A stretch of 64,000 bases of DNA from Oceanihabitans iliipiscarium (GCF_042686125.1 NZ_JBHUOV010000001.1:434001-498000); one strand, 5' to 3'. Counted from the stretch's first letter, positions 25,590 through 34,633 are shown. The notes: generated by a model from the sequence alone, not told the origin. Made by a program: numbers and translations.

Positions 25590-25709
25590 TTGCGTTAAGG
25601 ATAGCAGCGACATCCTTTTTTATTTACCACAAGCTTTTATCGACAACGCTCAACTTAATCAATAAAAAAGATATAGCGTATAGCCTGACCACCAAAGGTG
25701 GTAACGCCC
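25590..25709 (+). repeat. Dispersed hairpin repeat, copy 2
   Basis: Same ordered words as copy 1 at 21156: GCGTTAAGGATAGCAG, CATCCTTTTTT, a variable middle, AAAAAAGATATAGCGTATAG, CCTGACC, a small hairpin (ACCACC-AAA-GGTGGT) and AACGCCC. The middle and the terminal hairpin differ between copies while the framing words are kept, which is what selection for structure, or mobility of a structured unit, would give. It lies between the enoyl-CoA hydratase stop and the upstream region of the radical SAM gene. Confidence 0.75.
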
Positions 25710-25712
25710 ATA

Positions 25713-26495
25713 TTAGGCACCAGGAAAATTAGCTTTACGTTTTTCTAAAAAGGCAGCTGTGCCTTCTTTAAAATCTGCGGTTCCAAAACATTTGCCAAAC
25801 TGCTTGATTTCGACTTCAAATCCATTTTTACCATCTTTATAATTAGCATTTACAGCTTTAATTGCTTTGCCAATAGCCACGGAAGAATTACGTAAAATTT
25901 TGCTTGCAATTTTTTCAGCAAGAGGCAGCAACTCTTCTTGAGATGTAACATGATTGACTAAGCCATATTCTTTTGCTGTGTTGGCATCAATCATTCCAGC
26001 AGTCATGACCATTTCCATAGCACGCCCTTTACCAACCAACTGAGGCAAACGCTGAGTACCACCATAACCAGGAATAACTCCAAGAGACACTTCTGGCAAG
26101 CCCATTTTAGCATTATCGCTTGCAATTCTGAAGTGACAAGACATTGCCAATTCTAAACCACCACCTAAAGCAAAACCATTGACAGCAGCAATAACAGGAG
26201 TGGACAAGTTTTCTACAAAATCGAAGAGTAGCTCTTGGCCTTTAGCTGCTAATTTCCCTCCGTTTTCAACATCAAAATTTGCAAATTCGCTAATATCTGC
26301 TCCAGCAACAAAAGCCTTTTCTCCACTACCAGTGATGATGATAACTTTAGAATTTTTGTCATTATTAGCAGCGTCAAAAGCATCGTGTAATTCCTGAATA
26401 GTTTCTTTATTTAGCGCATTGAGTTTATTTGGACGGTTAATGGTAATCGTTGTTATTCCGCCTTGAGTATTTGTAAGGATATTATTAAAAGCCAT
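25713..26495 (-). CDS. Enoyl-CoA hydratase/isomerase family protein
   Basis: 260 residues, normal crotonase length. Oxyanion-hole motifs AFVAGADISEF and NGFALGGGLELAMSCHFRIAS and the catalytic LPEVSLGVIPGYGGTQRL region are intact, with a glutamate at both usual catalytic places. It should hydrate short 2-enoyl-CoA in fatty-acid or butyryl-CoA metabolism. It is the last gene of a minus-strand run after a histidine kinase, 12 bases downstream of it. Confidence 0.92.
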   Translation of the reverse strand: MAFNNILTNTQGGITTITINRPNKLNALNKETIQELHDAFDAANNDKNSKVIIITGSGEKAFVAGADISEFANFDVENGGKLAAKGQELLFDFVENLSTPVIAAVNGFALGGGLELAMSCHFRIASDNAKMGLPEVSLGVIPGYGGTQRLPQLVGKGRAMEMVMTAGMIDANTAKEYGLVNHVTSQEELLPLAEKIASKILRNSSVAIGKAIKAVNANYKDGKNGFEVEIKQFGKCFGTADFKEGTAAFLEKRKANFPGA

Positions 26496-26507
26496 AAGAT
26501 TTGTTTT

Positions 26508-27959
26508 TTATTTTTTTGGAAAGGAAACTATAAATGTGGTGCCTTTTCCTAACTCAGATGTAAAGGTAATATTTCCATTATAAGTTTCCACAATATTTTT
26601 TACCATCGCTAAACCTAAACCCATTCCGCTAGTTTTGGTTGTAAATTTTGGTTCGAAAATTTTAGATTTATTTTCTTCTGTAATGCCAATACCATTATCT
26701 GAAACTGTAATTTTAACTTGTTCATTTTCTTCTTGAACTTTCACAACAATTTTTGGCGTTTGCCCTTCAGGAATAGCTTGAATCCCATTTTTAATCAGGT
26801 TGGTTACCACACGTATTAATTGTGTTCTGTCAAACTTGGCAATAATATCTTCTTTATTGGAAGAAAACTCGATATAATCTTCATTAAAAATATCTAATGA
26901 CAAATCTACAATTTCAACCACATTAAGCATTTCATTTTTTTGAGCTGGCATTTTTGCAAAATTTGAAAATGCCGAAGCAATTGAGCTCATGGTATCAATT
27001 TGTTGAATGAGGGTTTTACTGTATTCGTCAACTTTTTGATGAATGTTTTCATCTGAAGGGTTAAATTTACGTTGAAAACTCTGTACGCTAAGTCGCATTG
27101 GTGTTAACGGATTTTTAATTTCATGAGCTACTTGTTTTGCCATTTCACGCCAGGCTTGTTCGCGTTCGCTTGTGGCTAATTTTACAGCACTTTCTTCAAG
27201 TTCATCAATCATACTGTTATATGAATTAACAAGTGTCGATATTTCTTCAGTTGCTGAATCAATTTCAATTTTTTGATTGCGTCGTTCTAATCGTGTAGTG
27301 TTAATTTTATCACTAATCGTTTTAAGTGATTTTGTAATGTACTTTGATAAAACATATGCTAAAGCAACTGCCATAAGTAACATGAACAAATAGGCAAAGG
27401 CAATACGTTCTAGAAACTCATTAAGTTCTTTCGCCAAAAAATCATCATTCTCAAGTAAGGGTAAATTTAAAATGGCAATAGGTTTCGATTTTGAATCTTT
27501 TATATATGTATATGAAGATTGATACGTTTCTTCATTTTCCATACGCTTTTCAACATGCCTATGCGCTGCAGTATTTGCTAATGTATTTAAAACTTGAGCA
27601 GTTAAACAAGTCTCTAAAGATTCTTGAGTTAAACTTGCGATAGACGTTTTTAAAATCTGCCCTTCTAAGTCATATATATTTATTGGCAAATTATGAGTGG
27701 TCGCAATTTTGTAGATTTCATCTTTAAAAATAAAAGGAATTTTATCTGTTTTTACTTCAAAAGTGGTCTCCTGAATCACAAAATTAATATGTCTCTGTAT
27801 GGCCGCCTCTTTACGCTCTAATCGTTGTTTATGGTAATCTTCCGTTTCCTCTTTATATTGATAAACCGCAACTCCAGTAATTAAGATAGACGCTACAAGC
27901 ACCAAGAAGATCATGGCAATAAAAATACGAACACGTAAAGACAGCTTTTTTAATTTCAT
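26508..27959 (-). CDS. NtrY-like sensor histidine kinase
   Basis: 483 residues. A membrane helix at about 10-32, a periplasmic domain, a second helix around 190-210, a HAMP-like linker (KYITKSLKTISDKIN), then the phosphoacceptor box AHEIKNPLTPMRLSVQSF and an ATPase domain with NLIKNGIQAIPEG, DNGIGI and GMGLGLAMVK. The HEIKNPLTPMRLS box is characteristic of NtrY. No response regulator is adjacent. It lies 44 bases after hemJ in what looks like the same transcription unit; the signal sensed is unknown. Confidence 0.92.
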   Translation of the reverse strand: MKLKKLSLRVRIFIAMIFLVLVASILITGVAVYQYKEETEDYHKQRLERKEAAIQRHINFVIQETTFEVKTDKIPFIFKDEIYKIATTHNLPINIYDLEGQILKTSIASLTQESLETCLTAQVLNTLANTAAHRHVEKRMENEETYQSSYTYIKDSKSKPIAILNLPLLENDDFLAKELNEFLERIAFAYLFMLLMAVALAYVLSKYITKSLKTISDKINTTRLERRNQKIEIDSATEEISTLVNSYNSMIDELEESAVKLATSEREQAWREMAKQVAHEIKNPLTPMRLSVQSFQRKFNPSDENIHQKVDEYSKTLIQQIDTMSSIASAFSNFAKMPAQKNEMLNVVEIVDLSLDIFNEDYIEFSSNKEDIIAKFDRTQLIRVVTNLIKNGIQAIPEGQTPKIVVKVQEENEQVKITVSDNGIGITEENKSKIFEPKFTTKTSGMGLGLAMVKNIVETYNGNITFTSELGKGTTFIVSFPKK

Positions 27960-28003
27960 CTGCTCATTTAATGCTTAAATATAACAATAATCACACCAAA
28001 AAC

Positions 28004-28552
28004 TTAAGCTTCAGGATTCTTGTTACGAATGTTTTTATATAATTTAAAACCGAGCATTAAAAGAACACCTAAAACAAGAATTCCGATGACGCCAAAAACC
28101 CAGTTTAATGCATTTTTTAAAATCACTAAGAATACAACTGCAAATAAAATAAATGTCGCACCTTCGTTCCATATCCTCATAAAGTTAGAGCTTCTTTTTA
28201 CAATATCGTTTTGCAATTGTTTGTAAAATTGATGTGATTTTAAATGATACAATATTAGTAAGAAAACGAAAACTAGTTTTACATGCATCCAGGGTTCTTC
28301 GAGATAAAAGGGTCTGTATATAAGTAAGCCAATTCCAAAACCTATAGCTAAAATTGCAGAAGGCCAAGTAATAATCGTCCATAAACGCTTAGCCATAAGC
28401 TTTAATTGTTTCCCTAAGATTTCCTTATCTGGAGAAGGTTTGTGAAAAGCTTCTATTTGGTACACAAATAGTCTTGGAATATAAAACAAACCTGCAAACC
28501 ATGTTATTACAAAAATGAGGTGTAGCGATTTTATGTAGTCGTAATAATTCAT
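28004..28552 (-). CDS. hemJ: Protoporphyrinogen oxidase HemJ (often labelled CopD-family)
   Basis: 182 residues, with about four to five membrane helices. The N-terminal SLHLIFVITWFAGLFYIPRLFVYQ and KRLWTIITWPSAILAIGFG match the UPF0093/HemJ family, including the conserved histidine in the first helix; the end WNEGATFILFAVVFLVILKN corresponds to the family N-E-x-P-T-like motif. HemJ oxidises protoporphyrinogen IX to protoporphyrin IX, the step just before HemH. The gene lies four bases after hemH, and no hemG or hemY is seen nearby, which supports the call. Confidence 0.85.
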   Translation of the reverse strand: MNYYDYIKSLHLIFVITWFAGLFYIPRLFVYQIEAFHKPSPDKEILGKQLKLMAKRLWTIITWPSAILAIGFGIGLLIYRPFYLEEPWMHVKLVFVFLLILYHLKSHQFYKQLQNDIVKRSSNFMRIWNEGATFILFAVVFLVILKNALNWVFGVIGILVLGVLLMLGFKLYKNIRNKNPEA

Positions 28553-28556
28553 AAAT

Positions 28557-29588
28557 CTATGAAGATAATACGTTTGTTTTCGACCATTTATTTATCCACT
28601 TTGACAATAATAAAACCCATTCTTCATCATCATTTAGACACGGAATAGTTGTAAATTGCTTCCCTCCCATTTCGTGAAAAATCTCTTGTCCTTCCATCGC
28701 AATTTCTTCAAGCGTTTCTAAACAATCACTTACAAAAGCAGGTGTTACAATTGCCATGTTTTTAATGCCTTTTTTTCCAAGTCTCTCAATGGTTCTGTCT
28801 GTGTAGGGCTGTAACCAAGGATCAAACCCTAAACGCGATTGAAAAGATGTAGAATAACTTCCTGATTTTAGTTGTAATTTTTCAGCAACAAGACGTGTGA
28901 CTTCAAGACATTGATGACGATAACAGAACTCATGAGCTTTACTTGGCGTAGAACAACATTTTCCATCAATTTTGCAATGCGATTTGGTAATATCTCGTTT
29001 TCGTATATGTCGCTCAGGAACACCATGATATGAAAACAGAAGGTGCTCAAATTGTACACCTTCTAAATGCTTAGTAATGCTTTGTGATAATACATCAATA
29101 TAATCGGGTTTATTATAAAATGCAGGAACAGATTCTAAAGTTATGTTAGGAAAATGTTCTTTTTGAATGGCTTCAGCTAATACTAAAATTGTTTCGGTAG
29201 TTGCCATGGCAAACTGTGGATACAGCGGAAATAACAAAACTTCGTCAACTCCTTTATCTACTAATTCTTGAAGGCCCTTTTTTATGGTCATGCTACCATA
29301 ACGCATTGCTAAAGCAACAGGCGATTCGGTTTGCTTTTGAACTTTAGTTTTTAGGCGTTCTGATAAAACGATTAAAGGCGAACCTTCCTTCCACCATATT
29401 TTTTTATATGCTGCTGCAGATGCTTTAGGTCTAGTGTTTAAAATGATGCCTTTAACTAATAAATTTCTAGCCCAAAGTGGAACATCAATAACACGTTCAT
29501 CCATTAAAAATTCACCTAAATACTTTTTTACATCTTGAGGCTCTGGACTTTCAGGAGACCCTAAATTTACAAGTAAAATACCTTTCAT
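28557..29588 (-). CDS. hemH: Ferrochelatase
   Basis: 343 residues. Family motifs: LVNLGSPESPEPQDVKKYLGEFL at the start, MRYGSMTIKKGL, LLFPLYPQFAMATTET, the iron-ligand histidine in SYHGVPERHI, and SFQSRLGFDPWLQPYTD with the later glutamate in FVSDCLETLEEIAMEG. A Cys cluster (CKIDGKCCSTPSKAHEFC) is notable. It inserts Fe(II) into protoporphyrin IX to make protoheme. Nine bases separate it from the upstream AraC gene; hemJ follows at once. Confidence 0.96.
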   Translation of the reverse strand: MKGILLVNLGSPESPEPQDVKKYLGEFLMDERVIDVPLWARNLLVKGIILNTRPKASAAAYKKIWWKEGSPLIVLSERLKTKVQKQTESPVALAMRYGSMTIKKGLQELVDKGVDEVLLFPLYPQFAMATTETILVLAEAIQKEHFPNITLESVPAFYNKPDYIDVLSQSITKHLEGVQFEHLLFSYHGVPERHIRKRDITKSHCKIDGKCCSTPSKAHEFCYRHQCLEVTRLVAEKLQLKSGSYSTSFQSRLGFDPWLQPYTDRTIERLGKKGIKNMAIVTPAFVSDCLETLEEIAMEGQEIFHEMGGKQFTTIPCLNDDEEWVLLLSKWINKWSKTNVLSS

Positions 29589-29597
29589 ATTTCTTTT

Positions 29598-30494
29598 TTA
29601 ACTCAACGACATTAAATATTTTTTTGGTGTCGTTCCATACTTCTTTTTAAAAGCTGCAATAAAATGACTAGATGTGCTATAGCCTACTTTTAGTCCAACT
29701 TCATTAACATTGTGAGTGCCTGATTCTAATAATTTTCTAGCGACTTCCATTTTATAATCAAATAAAAAACTAAAAACGGAATCGCCATAGATTTGCTTAA
29801 ACCCTTCTTTTAACTTTTTTAAACTTAAATCGATTTCTTCTGCCAATTCTTGTAAACTTGGTGGTTCAGCCATTCTCGAAATAATTATATCCTTCGCTTT
29901 TCTAATTTTAATCACATTTGTTTCATCTACCAAAAATGGGCATTGCTCAATATTAGCATCTTCATTTTTATTAAAATACAAGCTCAAAAGCTCATAGGCT
30001 TTTCCTTTAAAGTATAGGTTTTTAATAGATGAATTTAAATTGTAATTAATGAGTTGATTTAACACTATAGACATTGAAGGCGTTATTGTTCCATCTTTAT
30101 AGTACTTTTTATCCTTATTGTCATCACTTAAAAATGTAATATAATCCGCTTCCTGCGAAAACAAACCATGAAACTTCTTAATAGAAATAAGAATGGAAAC
30201 TAACCAAGATTTAGAATTTACATCTAAATGAATAGGTAAATCGCGTTGTGGGTTATAAAGCAATAAAGAGGTTTCTTCTTGAATATTTAAAGTATAGCTT
30301 CCGTTATTAAACTGAAACATACAAGATCCTTTTAAACAAAAATGAAACTGAATAAATTGACTATCTATCTCACGTTCAAGAGTTACGCTTTTGTCTTTTT
30401 CATTTTGAAATGTTAAAACAAAAAACCCATCATCAACCTTTGTTTCATTAAAAGTTCTTCTAGCGACATTTTTTGGAATCGAATTAGATTTCAT
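29598..30494 (-). CDS. AraC-family regulator leading the hemH unit
   Basis: 298 residues. The N-terminal ~150 resemble a cupin-like sensor (FCLKGSCMFQFNNGSYTLNI), and the C-terminal ~100 hold two HTHs (LQELAEEIDLSLKKLKEGFKQ and VNEVGLKVGYSTSSHFIAAFKK). It is the first gene of araC-hemH-hemJ and faces hemA across a 194-base gap, so it is well placed to control both heme units. The inverted repeat ATTGTT-N6-AACAAT near 30521-30538, in its leader, could be its site. Confidence 0.88.
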   Translation of the reverse strand: MKSNSIPKNVARRTFNETKVDDGFFVLTFQNEKDKSVTLEREIDSQFIQFHFCLKGSCMFQFNNGSYTLNIQEETSLLLYNPQRDLPIHLDVNSKSWLVSILISIKKFHGLFSQEADYITFLSDDNKDKKYYKDGTITPSMSIVLNQLINYNLNSSIKNLYFKGKAYELLSLYFNKNEDANIEQCPFLVDETNVIKIRKAKDIIISRMAEPPSLQELAEEIDLSLKKLKEGFKQIYGDSVFSFLFDYKMEVARKLLESGTHNVNEVGLKVGYSTSSHFIAAFKKKYGTTPKKYLMSLS

Positions 30495-30520
30495 TTATTG
30501 GTATTTATTTAGAATTGTTC

Positions 30521-30538
30521 TAAACAACAATGCGAAAA
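30521..30538. promoter_or_regulatory. Inverted repeat in the heme divergent region
   Basis: ATTGTTCTAAACAACAAT: 6-bp arms with a 6-base centre, between the AraC promoter and its start codon. Possible binding site for the AraC-type regulator or another repressor; no function is shown. Confidence 0.35.
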
Positions 30539-30554
30539 AGCATTGATATGACTA

Positions 30555-30562
30555 CAAAAGTA
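30555..30562 (-). promoter_or_regulatory. -7 element of the araC-hemH-hemJ unit
   Basis: The minus strand reads TACTTTTG, a perfect TAnnTTTG match, about 60 bases before the AraC ATG at 30494. A TATGATAATTATCATA palindrome directly upstream (30561-30576) overlaps where polymerase binds and may be a regulatory site. Confidence 0.6.
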
Positions 30563-30656
30563 TGATAATTATCATATTAATTTTAAAAATAACCTTAAAA
30601 AACCACAAACGATACTAAAAGTTCTTTTAGCGTTACTTTTTTAAACATAAGCCATC

Positions 30657-30664
30657 TATTTTTG
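30657..30664 (+). promoter_or_regulatory. -7 element of the hemA operon promoter
   Basis: TATTTTTG, a perfect match. The in-frame TTG at 30662 lies inside this element, so it cannot begin HemA; the ATG at 30689 follows the expected transcription start (about 30671). Confidence 0.65.
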
Positions 30665-30688
30665 TTTGGCAATATCCTAAATCGGTTT

Positions 30689-31948
30689 ATGGAGCAATAC
30701 AATATTTCTAAAGGCAATTCTTTTTATGCTATTGGTTTAAGCTATAAAAAAGCAGATGCTGAAATTCGTGGACATTTTAGTTTAGACACACAAGCTAAAT
30801 TAGCAATATTACAGCAGGCTAAACAAGAAGGTATTGAAAGCCTAATTATAACTTCCACTTGTAATAGGACAGAAATTTACGGTTTTGCACAACACCCATT
30901 TCAGCTTATTAAATTGCTTTGCGAAAACACAAAAGGCACGATTGAAGAGTTTCAAAAAGTTGCCTTTGTTTATAAAAACAGTGAAGCTATTTCGCATATG
31001 TTTCGTGTAGGTTCTGGATTAGACAGTCAGATTTTAGGTGATTTTGAGATTATCGGTCAGCTTAAAAATGCTGCCATGACTTCAAAAAAACACAAGCTCT
31101 TAAATCACTTTTTAGAGCGCTTAACTAACCATGTAATCCAAGCTAGTAAACGTATTAAAACTGAAACCGAAATTTCTTCAGGTGCGACTTCTGTGTCTTT
31201 TGCTTCAGTACAATATATTTTAAATGAAGTTGAAAAGGTGTCTGAAAAAAATATTCTGCTTTTTGGGACTGGGAAAATTGGTAGAAATACTTGTGAAAAT
31301 TTAGTCAAGCATACTAAGAATGAACATATCACTTTAATTAATAGAACAAAAAGCACAGCAGAAGAAGTTGCAGGAAAGTTCAATTTAATTGTTAAAGATT
31401 ACGCGAACTTACAAGAAGAAATTAATACTTCAGATATTTTAATTGTAGCAACAGGAGCACAATTGCCAACGGTTGATAAGCATATCATACAAAGCAAAAA
31501 ACCTTTGTTAATATTAGATTTATCTATTCCGAAAAATGTAGATGAAAATGTTTCAGAATTAAACCATGTAACGCTGGTTCATTTAGACCATTTGTCACAG
31601 ATTACTGATGAAACTCTTGAAAATAGAAAATTACATATTCCACTTGCTGAAAAAATTATAGAAGATGTAAAAGCCGAATTTAATGCTTGGTTAGAAACCA
31701 GAAAATTTGCGCCAACCATTAAAGCGTTAAAACACAAATTAAATGATTTTAAAGTGGCTGAATTAGACACTCAACGCAAAAAAATTAGTAACTTTAACGA
31801 AGAACAAGCAGAAATAATTAGCAACAATATTATTCAAAAAATAACCAATCATTTTGCACATCACTTAAAAGATGATACGATGTCTACAAATGAAAGCCTT
31901 GAACTGATAAAAAAGGTTTTTCAACTTGAAACTACAAAACATGTCTAA
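30689..31948 (+). CDS. hemA: Glutamyl-tRNA reductase
   Basis: 419 residues from the ATG at 30689. The catalytic cysteine is in IITSTCNRTEIYG. Other motifs: RVGSGLDSQILGDFEIIGQLKNA, ASVQYILNEVEK, the nucleotide-binding LLFGTGKIGRN, and a C-terminal dimerisation helix. It reduces glutamyl-tRNA to glutamate-1-semialdehyde, the committed step of tetrapyrrole synthesis. It leads the plus-strand operon and its last 8 bases overlap hemCD. The partner enzyme HemL is not in the window. Confidence 0.95.
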   Translation: MEQYNISKGNSFYAIGLSYKKADAEIRGHFSLDTQAKLAILQQAKQEGIESLIITSTCNRTEIYGFAQHPFQLIKLLCENTKGTIEEFQKVAFVYKNSEAISHMFRVGSGLDSQILGDFEIIGQLKNAAMTSKKHKLLNHFLERLTNHVIQASKRIKTETEISSGATSVSFASVQYILNEVEKVSEKNILLFGTGKIGRNTCENLVKHTKNEHITLINRTKSTAEEVAGKFNLIVKDYANLQEEINTSDILIVATGAQLPTVDKHIIQSKKPLLILDLSIPKNVDENVSELNHVTLVHLDHLSQITDETLENRKLHIPLAEKIIEDVKAEFNAWLETRKFAPTIKALKHKLNDFKVAELDTQRKKISNFNEEQAEIISNNIIQKITNHFAHHLKDDTMSTNESLELIKKVFQLETTKHV

Positions 31949-33518
31949 AACAATTAGAATTGGTACTCGTGATAGCGAACTGGCCTTATATCAAGCAAAT
32001 ATTGTTAAGCAACAACTTGAACATTTAGGACACAAAACCGAGTTGGTTCCAGTAAAATCTACAGGTGATTTACAATTAAATAAACCCATTTACGAACTCG
32101 GAATGACTGGTGTTTTTACACGAACTTTAGATATAGCGATGCTAAATCATGATATTGATATTGCTGTTCATAGCTTAAAAGATGTACCAACCTTATTACC
32201 AAAAGGCATCATACAAGCAGCAGTTTTAAAACGTGGTAATGTAAGAGACACTTTAGTTTTTAAACAAAATGAAGAGTTTTTAAGTCAAAAAAATGCTGTA
32301 ATTGCAACTGGGAGTTTACGACGTCGTGCACAATGGTTAAACAGATATCCTACTCATAGTATTGAAAATTTACGTGGAAATGTAAATTCTCGTTTACAAA
32401 AACTAGATGATAATGAGCATTGGAATGGTGCTATTTTTGCCGCAGCTGGATTGGGCAGAATTGGTTTACGACCAGAAAATGCCATCAATTTAAACTGGAT
32501 GATTCCTGCTCCTGCACAAGGTGCTATTATGATAACAGCTTTAGATGAAGATGAAGATATAAAAACCATTTGTGCTGCACTTAATCATGAAGAGACTTCA
32601 ATTTGCACCACAATTGAACGTGATTTTTTAAATAAATTAGAAGGTGGTTGCACTGCTCCTATTGGTGCTTTAGCTTTTATTAAAGACGAAGAAGTTACTT
32701 TTGAAGGTGTCCTTTTAAGTCCTGATGGAAGTAAAAAAATAGAAGTGAAACGTGTTGAAAAATTAGGCAATCATCAGGATATTGCACAATTCTGTGCTGA
32801 CTATATTATTGAGCGTGGTGGAAAACGCTTAATGGATACTATTAAACAAGGTCATAAAAAGGCAAAAGTCTATTCAACTAAGTCACTAACCGAAGATCAA
32901 CGCTTATTAATGAACGACAACTTAGGTGTTCAAAGTTCAGATTTTATTCAGATTAGCATCAATAGAATTAAACCTCAGGTAGTTAGGCAACCTATTCAAA
33001 ATGTCATAATTACTAGTAAGAATTCGGTGGAGGCTTTATTGCAAAACTTTTCAGCGGTAGAATTACAGTTTAAAAATATTTATTGTGTTGGTCGAAGAAC
33101 AAAGCGATTGGTTGAAAAACGCATAGGAGAAGTTAAACATACCGAACCTAATGCTAAAAAATTAGCAGAATATTTAGTAGAATACATTGAAGGTACTGAG
33201 GTGACTTATTTTTGTAGCGATTTACACCTTGATATCTTACCAACTATTTTAACCGAAAACAATATTGCGGTTCATAAAGTTGAGGCTTATCAAACCAAAT
33301 ATGCTGCTGTAAAAATTGATGATTCTGTTGAAGCTGTTATGTTTTATAGTCCATCTACAGTACAAAGTTATAAACAAGAAAATGATGCTGAGGTCATTGC
33401 TTTCTGTATTGGTGAAACGACTGCACAAGAAGCGAAAAAACATTTTAAAGATATTCGTGTTGCTAAAGTTCCAACGGTTGAAAGTGTTATTGAATTAGTT
33501 AACGAACACTATGTTTAA
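31941..33518 (+). CDS. hemCD: Fused porphobilinogen deaminase and uroporphyrinogen-III synthase
   Basis: 525 residues. Residues ~1-305 are HemC: RIGTRDSELALYQA, VHSLKDVPTLLP, ATGSLRRRAQWL, LRGNVNSRLQKL and the dipyrromethane-attachment cysteine in LEGGCTAPIGAL. Residues ~310-525 are HemD-like: NVIITSKNSVEALL, IYCVGRRTKRLVE, FCSDLHLDILP, VMFYSPSTVQSY and FCIGETTAQEA. The fused protein would turn four porphobilinogen molecules into uroporphyrinogen III. Fusions of this kind are known in Bacteroidota. The ATG at 31941 overlaps hemA by 8 bp. Confidence 0.94.
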   Translation: MSKTIRIGTRDSELALYQANIVKQQLEHLGHKTELVPVKSTGDLQLNKPIYELGMTGVFTRTLDIAMLNHDIDIAVHSLKDVPTLLPKGIIQAAVLKRGNVRDTLVFKQNEEFLSQKNAVIATGSLRRRAQWLNRYPTHSIENLRGNVNSRLQKLDDNEHWNGAIFAAAGLGRIGLRPENAINLNWMIPAPAQGAIMITALDEDEDIKTICAALNHEETSICTTIERDFLNKLEGGCTAPIGALAFIKDEEVTFEGVLLSPDGSKKIEVKRVEKLGNHQDIAQFCADYIIERGGKRLMDTIKQGHKKAKVYSTKSLTEDQRLLMNDNLGVQSSDFIQISINRIKPQVVRQPIQNVIITSKNSVEALLQNFSAVELQFKNIYCVGRRTKRLVEKRIGEVKHTEPNAKKLAEYLVEYIEGTEVTYFCSDLHLDILPTILTENNIAVHKVEAYQTKYAAVKIDDSVEAVMFYSPSTVQSYKQENDAEVIAFCIGETTAQEAKKHFKDIRVAKVPTVESVIELVNEHYV

Positions 33519-33604
33519 ATTTCGCAATACTGAATTGCTTTAGTAACACATCAAGTATAGTGTACAATATAAAAGATTTCTGCCAACACAGGAATAACAA
33601 AATT

Positions 33605-34630
33605 ATGATTAAAAACGACTTATTTTTAAAAGCTTTAAAAGGGGAAACTGTTGAGCGTCCACCTGTATGGATGATGCGTCAAGCTGGACGTTACTTGCCT
33701 GAATTTATGGCCATAAAAGAAAAATACGATTTCTTCACACGATGTCAAACACCAGAATTAGCGAGTGAAATTACAGTGCAACCTATCAGAAGATTTGGTA
33801 TGGATGCTGCTATTTTATTTAGCGACATTTTAGTCATTCCTCAAGCAATGAATATTGAAGTGCAAATGAAACCCAATTTTGGGCCTTATTTACCACATCC
33901 TATTCGATCGCAAAAGGAGGTTAATAATGTTATTGTTCCCGATGTTAAAGTAGAACTCGATTATGTCTATCAAGCAATTAAAGCCACTAAAGAAAAACTG
34001 AATAATGAAATTCCTTTAATTGGTTTTGCGGGTTCACCTTGGACTATTTTATGTTATTGTGTGCAAGGTCAAGGCAGTAAGAATTTTGACAAAGCCAAAG
34101 AATTTTGTTTTACAAACCCTATAGCGGCTCATGAGTTGCTTCAAAAAATAACAGATACAACTATTGCTTATCTTAAAGAAAAAGTTAGTGCTGGAGTTAA
34201 TGCTGTACAAGTCTTTGATTCTTGGGGAGGCATGTTATCGCCTGTCGATTATCAAGAATTTTCCTGGCAATACATTCAACAAATTATTAATGCATTAAAA
34301 GATGAAACTCCTGTAATTGCATTTGGAAAAGGGTGTTGGTTTGCACTTAATGAAATGTCTAAATCTGGTGCTTCTGCTTTAGGTATAGATTGGACTTGCT
34401 CTGCCAGAAATGCACGTTATTTAACTGGAGGAAACATTACGCTTCAGGGTAATTTTGATCCCACACGATTATTTTCACCGCCTTCAGAAATAAAGAAGAT
34501 GGTACAGCACATGATAAATGAGTTTGGGAAAGATAAATACATCGTAAACCTAGGTCATGGCATTTTACCAAATATCCCAATAGATCATGCAAAAGCCTTT
34601 ATTGACGCAGTAAAAGAATATAAATATTAG
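33605..34630 (+). CDS. hemE: Uroporphyrinogen decarboxylase
   Basis: 341 residues. Signature motifs are PPVWMMRQAGRYLPEF near the start, DAAILFSDILVIPQAM with the catalytic aspartate, GFAGSPWTILCYCVQG, VFDSWGGMLSP and NLGHGILPNIP. It decarboxylates uroporphyrinogen III to coproporphyrinogen III. Start is the ATG at 33605; a longer GTG-led reading from 33560 adds a non-conserved stretch. The 86-base gap from hemCD is the largest in the operon and may hold a secondary promoter, though none is clear. Confidence 0.95.
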   Translation: MIKNDLFLKALKGETVERPPVWMMRQAGRYLPEFMAIKEKYDFFTRCQTPELASEITVQPIRRFGMDAAILFSDILVIPQAMNIEVQMKPNFGPYLPHPIRSQKEVNNVIVPDVKVELDYVYQAIKATKEKLNNEIPLIGFAGSPWTILCYCVQGQGSKNFDKAKEFCFTNPIAAHELLQKITDTTIAYLKEKVSAGVNAVQVFDSWGGMLSPVDYQEFSWQYIQQIINALKDETPVIAFGKGCWFALNEMSKSGASALGIDWTCSARNARYLTGGNITLQGNFDPTRLFSPPSEIKKMVQHMINEFGKDKYIVNLGHGILPNIPIDHAKAFIDAVKEYKY

Positions 34631-34633
34631 ATT

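Noticed and set aside
26508..27959. Complete NtrY-NtrX two-component system
   Set aside because: No response regulator gene lies next to the kinase; the neighbours are hemJ and a crotonase.
28004..28552. CopD copper-resistance protein
   Set aside because: Residues match the HemJ family better and the gene follows hemH by four bases.
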